Shown: positions 59,474 through 64,000 of the stretch, piece after piece
How the letters are laid out: every line of letters starts with the position of its first letter
Position numbering within the stretch: the stretch's first letter is position 1
Assembly: GCF_036231965.1 (NCBI RefSeq)
Contig: NZ_CP109499.1
Coordinates: 868,001-932,000, forward strand
From: Streptomyces sp. NBC_01428
GTDB lineage: Bacteria; Actinomycetota; Actinomycetes; Streptomycetales; Streptomycetaceae
Length of the DNA stretch: 64,000 nucleotides
Direction of reading: 5' to 3'
Notes under the pieces: model-generated
What the model saw: only the letters and a program-made list of their open reading frames with translations
Database searches by the model: none
Told to the model about the DNA's origin: nothing
Program-made: the position numbers and the translations under genes

Positions 59474-59955
59474 TGGTGCTTTGTTAGGTTCTGGGTCTGA
59501 TTCTGCTGGTTTCCGCGGGGGGCGGCCGCAGGTGGTGCAGGTGCCGGTCCAGCACCTCAGCGGGTCCTGGATTGCGTCGAGGGTCGGGTAGAGGCTCGGG
59601 CCGGTGCCGTGACTTTTGGGTCGAGCCAGGGGGTCTGCGCGGGCAGGACAACCGTTCCACCGGTTGCGGCCGCCGGCTGCTTCCTGAGCGGCGGCCAGGG
59701 GCTGCTTGCCCGCGGGCCTCGCCGTCAGGACGGTGCATCGTGAGGTCATCGGGCCTCCCGCCGTGCAGCAATCGACGCCGGCGGGGCGGCCCTCACAGCA
59801 GTCGTCGAGGGACGTCGACACCCCTGGCCCCGCTTCACCTGCCCGGAGTGCGGCAGCACCTGGTACTCCGCGGACACCCCGTTCGGGAAGGCGCAGTCAT
59901 CCTCCGCGACGCCGATGGAAGGTGGTGGCTGCGCGACCTCCTGGGTCCCGGGCCG
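59474..59955. pseudogene. decayed coding region with zinc-ribbon-like piece
   Basis: No intact gene is convincing. On the plus strand a frame without start codon reads RFTCPECGSTWYSADTPFG (about 59837-59893), clearly protein-like, while a neighbouring frame continues VILRDADGRWWLRDL, as if one frameshift separates them. On the minus strand a Cys-rich frame (WTGTCTTCGRPP, EPNKAP) enters the same area and runs antisense into the VOC gene. Best read as remnants. Confidence 0.4.
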
Positions 59956-61074
59956 TCAGCGGCCGGGGGCGGAGCCCTGGGTGTTCTTCGGGGGGACGTA
60001 CGGCTTGCCCTGGGGCGCCGTGCTGGTCGACTGCTGGGCGACACCCGGTGCGGGGTTCATCGACGCGAATTGCGCCACTTGGGCCCGGCCCTTCTCCCCG
60101 CGGACCCGTGTGGCGTCCCCGATCAGGGCATCCATACCCTCGATGAACTGTGCCCGGTACTTGTTCTTGAGATCGGTCAGATCGGTGCGGTTGGCCGGCC
60201 GGGCGCCCGGTTCGAGCTCTGCGGGGCCGAGCCGCGGGCTACCGTCGGGGCTGACGCTGGGTGACTGCTTGAACGGCTGCGCCGCGTCGATGACATGGGC
60301 GAAGTCGATGAGCTTGGCGTCCACCACCTGCTCACCCTCCCTCGTGCCGGTGACCGAGAACACGCTGGAGGCGATGAAGCCGATGTCGGAGTTGTGCGCC
60401 GCGGTCCTGATGTCCTGCATCTTGGTGATCAGCTGGTCCCAGACCGCTGGATCCTCCGAGAACTTGCTCAGGATCTTCTGTGACTGTATGCCGGTGATCA
60501 GTCGGCTGTCGCCCGCGTCGGTGCCGCCGACCGCACGCCAGCCGCGGAACGTCGAGCCGGTGGCCGGGTCTACGCCGATGGCGAACTTCAGGGCCTTGGT
60601 CCCGGCCGCCCACTTGCCCTTGTCGTGCTGTTCGAGGTTCTCGCGGTAGCTCGTGGTCGACTTCCCGATCTTGGTGTCGAGGGTCTTCGAGTTGTCCAGG
60701 CCCGAGGTGATGTTCTCGATGTAGATGTTCTGGCGGTCGTCCAGGCCGTCGAGCTGCGCCGGGGACAGACTGTCACCCAGCTTGGCGCGAACCTCGTCCG
60801 CCGTGTACGACGCTGGGACGACCGGCGTGAAGTGCGGGTAGGCGGCCGCGCGTACCCGTTCGTAGAACTCGTTCTCCACGGAGCCCTGCGGGGCTCCCTT
60901 CTGCAGAATCTCGCCGTTCGGCCCGAGCGGTGTGATGCCGCCGTGCCCGCCCTGGTTGACGTTCCGCTCCGGCGACGGTGACGTGGACCGCCGGCCTTCT
61001 CGAAGGGCGCTGCGCTCCGCCTCGTCGTCGGAGGCATACGAGATCTCGTTCGTGGTGTCAACGGGTGTTGCCAT
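59956..61074 (-). CDS. inositol polyphosphate kinase-like protein
   Basis: The 372-residue protein carries, in order, the features of the eukaryotic-type inositol polyphosphate kinase fold: GGHGGITPLGPNGEILQKG (43-60, nucleotide-loop analogue), ENEFYERVRAAAYPHFTPVV (68-87), YIENITSGL (118-126), LDTKIGKSTTSY (132-143; PxxxDxKxG motif, with the Pro absent), RGWRAVGG (177-184), IASSVFSV (234-241; SSL motif analogue) and KLIDFAHV (254-261; metal-binding Asp). Both ends are disordered (Pro/Gln-rich tail). It would phosphorylate an inositol phosphate or a similar molecule with ATP. Bacterial members are rare, so substrate and role are open. ATG 61074 has GGAGAC. No co-directional partner. Confidence 0.72.
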   Translation of the reverse strand: MATPVDTTNEISYASDDEAERSALREGRRSTSPSPERNVNQGGHGGITPLGPNGEILQKGAPQGSVENEFYERVRAAAYPHFTPVVPASYTADEVRAKLGDSLSPAQLDGLDDRQNIYIENITSGLDNSKTLDTKIGKSTTSYRENLEQHDKGKWAAGTKALKFAIGVDPATGSTFRGWRAVGGTDAGDSRLITGIQSQKILSKFSEDPAVWDQLITKMQDIRTAAHNSDIGFIASSVFSVTGTREGEQVVDAKLIDFAHVIDAAQPFKQSPSVSPDGSPRLGPAELEPGARPANRTDLTDLKNKYRAQFIEGMDALIGDATRVRGEKGRAQVAQFASMNPAPGVAQQSTSTAPQGKPYVPPKNTQGSAPGR

Positions 61075-61319
61075 GCGTGTCTCCTGCTCTCATCGAGTGC
61101 GCCCGACGAGCGCCTTCGAAGAGGGACAACGGCCATGGGGAGGAACACGGTTCAATGCCCGGCGATTCGGGGACGGGCCGGGATGCGCCGAATCGGGGTG
61201 GGCCGAACCGGGAGGACCGTTCTGCATGGGGTGCGTTTATGGTTGCACTGGATCTGTGATTTCGCTTGGCAGTGCGCTTAGTTGAGGGCTGAACGCACGC
61301 TCGGCGCACTGGGGAGGGA

Positions 61320-61481
61320 ATGGCCAAGGCACCGGTGCTCGTCGGACGTGATGGTCTGCTGGCGGGAGAGCCCATCCTGACCGTCGACACCCGGGTCACG
61401 TTCGGGCGCAACGCGGGGAACACGGTCGTCATCGCCAGCCTGAGCGTCTCCCGGTTCCACGCGGAGATCGTCCTCGTCTAG
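61320..61481 (+). pseudogene. truncated FHA-domain gene
   Basis: The 53-codon frame reads PVLVGRDGLLAGEP, then TFGRNAGNTVVIASLSVSR and FHAEIVLV followed by TAG. The FHA consensus GR-x3-N-x-V-x5-VSRxHAEI is met, but an FHA domain needs about 40 further residues (the SSNGT strand) that are missing. ATG 61320 is next to GGGGAGGGA. It is either a gene cut short by a nonsense mutation or deletion, or a pseudogene. Confidence 0.65.
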
Positions 61482-61534
61482 GCAGCGGGGTAATTCTGCT
61501 GCCAGACAGCTCCACCACATCGGAGGTCTTCGTC

Positions 61535-61621
61535 ATGTTCAAGGCGCACCGAGTGTCAACAACGCTCGTGCTCAATACACCTACGGCGTGTGTCGCAAAG
61601 GCTCTGGATTCGCTGACGTGA
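61535..61621 (+). CDS. possible 28-residue leader ORF
   Basis: ATG 61535 has a strong CGGAGG ribosome site. Its TGA (61619-61621) overlaps the GTG start of the zinc-finger gene as GTGA. The peptide shows no known motif. The arrangement suggests translational coupling, or the frame could be the frameshifted end of the broken FHA gene. Confidence 0.45.
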   Translation: MFKAHRVSTTLVLNTPTACVAKALDSLT

Positions 61622-62139
61622 CTGGGCGCGGGCGGAGTTATCGATATGTCGGACCGATCGAGCTGAAGGGTGCGGTCCGGCCTGGTGCCGGCGGGCGTTG
61701 CATCGGTTCCGCGGGTGACTTCCGTAGCTGGATCGTGGAACAGTCAGCGGCGGAACTGGCCGAACCCTTCACCTTCGTGGTCGATATGGATGGTGTGCTT
61801 CGGCTGGCGCCGCGGCGAAGCGAGCACGTGGCCTGTGCCGGCGGAGACCTGGTGCTGAGTGCCGGTGAGATCAGCTTCATGCGCGAGGCAGATCGGTGGA
61901 CCGTGAGCGAGGTCAGCAACCAGTCCACCGGCTACTGCCCGGACGTCACCTCTTGGGCGGAGGTGGCCCGCGCTCTGGACGCGGTCGAGCTCCGGCGGCC
62001 CTCCCGTTTCACCCACGCGGTGGTGTTCCGGCGATGCCCGGACTGCCAGGAGCACAACATCGTCCGCGAGGACGACTTCGTCTGCGTCTTCTGCGGCAGC
62101 GATCTGCCGGCGGTACGGAACGTGGATCCCACTGAGTGA
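61618..62139 (+). CDS. conserved zinc-finger protein of unknown function
   Basis: The 173-residue protein reads RYVGPIELKGAVRPG, then PFTFVVDMDGVLRLAPRRSE, HVACAGGDLVLSAGEISF, VSEVSNQSTGYCPDVTSWAE and a C-terminal C4 zinc knuckle (RRCPDCQEHNIV and CVFCGSDLP). Proteins with this layout recur in actinobacteria near kinases or FHA proteins, but no activity is known to me. GTG 61618 is preferred because it overlaps the upstream short frame; GTG 61588, 10 codons earlier, is possible. Confidence 0.7.
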   Translation: MTGRGRSYRYVGPIELKGAVRPGAGGRCIGSAGDFRSWIVEQSAAELAEPFTFVVDMDGVLRLAPRRSEHVACAGGDLVLSAGEISFMREADRWTVSEVSNQSTGYCPDVTSWAEVARALDAVELRRPSRFTHAVVFRRCPDCQEHNIVREDDFVCVFCGSDLPAVRNVDPTE

Positions 62140-62396
62140 TAACCAAGGGGCAGATCCGTAGGCCGTGCATTAGATGTCGGTGACCTTGCGGGGCGGCTGC
62201 CCGGGAAAACTGGGTCCGGCTATCCAGGGCATGAGAACGCGGCTGCTCAACCAGGTCACAACCACTCGGCGATCGCGGCGATCACGACGCCGGCTTCGAA
62301 GCGGAGCGCGAGGCTGCCCAACCGAGTGGCCGATCGGTGTACTTGACCGGTCTGCGAGCGTTCGTGGTCACCGCACTGACCGTCGGAGAGCCGCGC

Positions 62397-62939
62397 CTAC
62401 TTTCGCACCCGGAAGCGGAGCATCGTGATGGCGCCCGACTGGGTGTTGTCGAAGGGCTCCAGGTCGATCCTGTCGAGGCTCGGGGGTGAGAAGCGGACGC
62501 CGTCGCCCAGGAGCACCGGTACGACATACACGAGGATCTCGTCGACGAGCCCGCTCTGCAGGCACTGAGCCGCCACGTCGGCACCGAGGATCTCCAGGTT
62601 CTTGCCGCCGGCGGCGCCGCGTGCCGTGGCAACGGCTTCCTCAAGTCCACAGGTGAGGAATGTGACGGTGGGGTCCGGCTCGTCGGGAGGCCGGTGCGTG
62701 AGGACGAACTGTGCTCCCCCGTCGTAAGCGGCGCCCTCGTGGGTCATTCGCTTGGCGACTTCGTACGTGCCCCGCCCGACGAGCATGGCACCCGTGGCCG
62801 CCATGACCTCCGGGAACGCGTCCGCAGGCAGGTACTCGGCAACCCAGTCCATCGCGTTGCCACGACCGGCGATGAAGCCGTCCAGCGACATCGCCCTGTT
62901 CACGACCACTTTGCCGGTGCCGGCACTCACATCGCTCAT
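62397..62939 (-). CDS. dihydrofolate reductase family protein (RibD C-terminal type)
   Basis: The 180-residue protein has the DHFR-like fold of the RibD C-terminal family: VVVNRAMSLDGFIAGRG, MDWVAEYLPADAF, GAMLVGRGTYEVAKR, FVLTHRPPDEP, the NADPH loop LEILGADVAAQCLQSGLVDE and ILVYVVPVLLGDGVRF. It probably reduces a pterin or flavin-like substrate with NADPH; true DHFR activity is uncertain. ATG 62939 has GGAG 7 nt upstream. The open frame further upstream is not conserved. Confidence 0.85.
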   Translation of the reverse strand: MSDVSAGTGKVVVNRAMSLDGFIAGRGNAMDWVAEYLPADAFPEVMAATGAMLVGRGTYEVAKRMTHEGAAYDGGAQFVLTHRPPDEPDPTVTFLTCGLEEAVATARGAAGGKNLEILGADVAAQCLQSGLVDEILVYVVPVLLGDGVRFSPPSLDRIDLEPFDNTQSGAITMLRFRVRK

Positions 62940-63081
62940 GCGTCTGCTCCATGGATCTTGGAGGCCCGAGACCGAATCGGAGGCCGGCCGGTGGGAAGGT
63001 GCCAGCGTATCCGCGGTGGCGCAGCACGAACAGCCGACGCTCGGATGAGCCGGCCGCGCATCGACGGCACCATGCGGATTC

Positions 63082-63177
63082 GCCACCCACCACCTGCCGC
63101 TGGAAGACGCGCCCGAGGCTTACGCCACCTTCCAGGCGAAGCAGGATGGCATGATCAAGACACTCTTGCGTCCCTGA
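63082..63177 (+). pseudogene. C-terminal fragment of a zinc-type alcohol dehydrogenase
   Basis: A 31-codon frame reads THHLPLEDAPEAYATFQAKQ then DGMIKTLLRP and TGA, matching the last strand/helix of medium-chain alcohol dehydrogenases (THRLPLEDAPEAY-type). Nothing upstream continues the homology and no start is present, so it is the tail of a deleted gene. Confidence 0.7.
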
Positions 63178-63355
63178 GCCGTCGGCAGGCACTGAAGCCG
63201 GGGCCGCCGCAGCACCGGCCTGTCGGGCGCGCACGGCCCATCCCTTCTCCATCAAGGAAGGGATGGGCGAACAGCGAGGGGTACCCGGCACGGTGCGCAG
63301 CGCGAGGGGCAGTGGTGCCGGCTCCCGCGCGCTTTCCCGCGGCGGCGAAGACTCC
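63178..63355. other. intergenic region with terminator
   Basis: No gene seen apart from the hairpin at 63236-63268. Together with 62940-63081, which also shows nothing coding, it forms the spacer around the dehydrogenase fragment. Confidence 0.5.
63236..63268. terminator. hairpin terminator
   Basis: 12-bp perfect arms GCCCATCCCTTC / GAAGGGATGGGC with a 9-nt loop. It lies between the dehydrogenase fragment and the convergent small membrane protein, and may be the old terminator of the deleted gene. Confidence 0.75.
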
Positions 63356-63598
63356 TCAGACGCCCCGTGCACGCTTGTACTCGTCGCGGGCTTCACGCCA
63401 GTTCCGTCCGGCTCGTCGGGCACGGTCCGTGTACCAGTCGCGGAACTTCCATGCGGCCACGACGACGGGTGCCGTGATGAGACCGAGGAGCGGAGAGTCG
63501 CTCCAGTCCTGGTCTTTGCCGAAGTGCAGATACAGCGTGCCTCCCACGAATGCGAGAAGGAACAGCAGCAGGAACTTCACCGGCCTCGAAAGACTCAT
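63356..63598 (-). CDS. 80-residue membrane protein
   Basis: The product starts MSLSRPVKFLLLFLLAFVGG, giving one membrane helix, then YLHFGKDQDWSD and a second, weaker hydrophobic stretch (LLGLITAPVVVAAW), ending in a charged helix (RDWYTDRARRAGRNWREARD). No family recognised. ATG 63598 has GGAACGG upstream. It stands alone on the minus strand. Confidence 0.6.
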   Translation of the reverse strand: MSLSRPVKFLLLFLLAFVGGTLYLHFGKDQDWSDSPLLGLITAPVVVAAWKFRDWYTDRARRAGRNWREARDEYKRARGV

Positions 63599-63747
63599 AC
63601 CGTTCCGGATACCGCGATCCGGCGCCGCGTCAGCTTCCACCGAGGACCCGCGGCACCGTGCCACCCGATCAGACCGCTTCAACGCCGCGTGACGGGTACA
63701 CAGGCGCTGCATAGGAGTTGGGGTCGTGCGCCGCGTTCCGACCCACC

Positions 63748-64000
63748 CTATTTCCGCAGCACCTCGGCGATCGTTGCCCGGTACGTTCGCAGCGCTTCGA
63801 GACTGGCGGCATAGCGATCACGGTGCCTGGCGATGTCCGCGCTCTGCCCCCGCGCCCGGGCGTCGTGCCAGACCTCGGCCGTATGGTGGTGCCGTTTGCA
63901 GGTGACGTCCGCCGCGGCGGTCGCTCGCTCCTGCGGTGCGTGTCGGGTGTTGCCGTCACTGCCACGTCGCCAGGCGGTGTCCGAGTACGCGGCCACAGGG
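63748..64000 (-). CDS. small charged protein (5' end may lie outside window)
   Basis: A frame open at the right edge reads AAYSDTAWRRGSDGNTRH, then VTCKRHHHTAEVWHDARARG and a helical end RYAASLEALRTYRATIAEVL before the stop at 63748. GTG 63996 could be the start, but the frame continues upstream beyond the window. His-rich centre; no family recognised. Confidence 0.45.
   Translation of the reverse strand, partial: PVAAYSDTAWRRGSDGNTRHAPQERATAAADVTCKRHHHTAEVWHDARARGQSADIARHRDRYAASLEALRTYRATIAEVLRK

Noticed and set aside
59036..59821. Cys-rich minus-strand gene overlapping the VOC gene
   Set aside because: More than half of it is antisense to a well-supported VOC gene; only the upstream part looks unusual, so it was kept as a decayed region.
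62174..62428. 84-codon plus-strand frame after the zinc-finger gene
   Set aside because: Arg-rich, no ribosome site, runs into the end of the convergent reductase gene; no motif.

Overview
The window is a piece of a Streptomyces-type actinobacterial chromosome. The evidence is very high G+C with strong third-codon bias, many Sec/Tat-exported hydrolases, several genes that look leaderless, twin DasR-like boxes in front of a chitinase, a cobalamin riboswitch in front of metE, and Streptomyces-style small proteins (DUF3253, ANTAR, DUF6479-like, ATP-binding anti-sigma-like). No rRNA, tRNA, CRISPR array or intact insertion sequence was seen. About sixty genes are supported; most of the window is ordinary chromosome-arm content.

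Layout. 1-6.1 kb: the 3' part of recQ, an exported beta-rich protein, small conserved proteins, a PRC-barrel protein, an ANTAR protein and a membrane Ser/Thr kinase. 6.5-13 kb: a streptogrisin-type protease, an aldo/keto reductase, an FAD oxidoreductase, and a 977-residue membrane protein that puts a periplasmic-binding-protein fold outside and a large domain inside. 13.2-26.4 kb: an exported-enzyme block (GH16-like, secretory lipase, GH18 chitinase, a 1360-residue GH2 enzyme, GH15) mixed with small DUF1330, SnoaL-like and maleylpyruvate-isomerase-like genes. 26.5-35.1 kb: a membrane protein, a WYL regulator divergent from a DinB gene, a winged-helix protein, an ECF sigma factor with a SnoaL tail, a GNAT acetyltransferase, a DinB protein, a Tat-exported CDP-diacylglycerol diphosphatase and trmO. 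35.3-45 kb: a GH78 rhamnosidase, an anti-sigma-like ATPase, a Lys/Ala-rich protein, an FBP-family protein divergent from a TetR regulator, an SGNH esterase, and the B12 riboswitch with metE.

45.2-52.2 kb: an aldo/keto reductase whose stop overlaps what looks like an ATA start for a membrane protein, a small STAS-like protein, a Ser/Thr kinase coupled to a membrane partner with a related ectodomain, and a LacI regulator facing an amidohydrolase-cysteine dioxygenase pair. 52.3-58.6 kb: Cys-rich small proteins, a lamin-tail protein, and a tightly overlapping three-gene membrane-lipid operon (PAP2-DAG kinase fusion, BrkB, PAP2). 58.6-64 kb is the most accessory-looking part: long stretches with no clear gene, broken genes (FHA fragment, alcohol-dehydrogenase tail), a zinc-finger protein, and a protein that carries in order the sequence hallmarks of the eukaryotic-type inositol polyphosphate kinase fold.

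Regulation can be read directly at several places. Perfect or near-perfect palindromes lie in the divergent regions of the WYL, TetR and LacI regulators. LacI-type boxes sit in front of the GH2, GH78 and protease genes, and twin 12-bp repeats precede the chitinase. Together they suggest that the exported hydrolases are individually substrate-induced. The most promising material for new biology is the inositol-polyphosphate-kinase-like gene with its FHA/zinc-finger neighbours. Next come the kinase with its ectodomain partner, the membrane-anchored ligand-binding protein, and the ATG-to-ATA start change.
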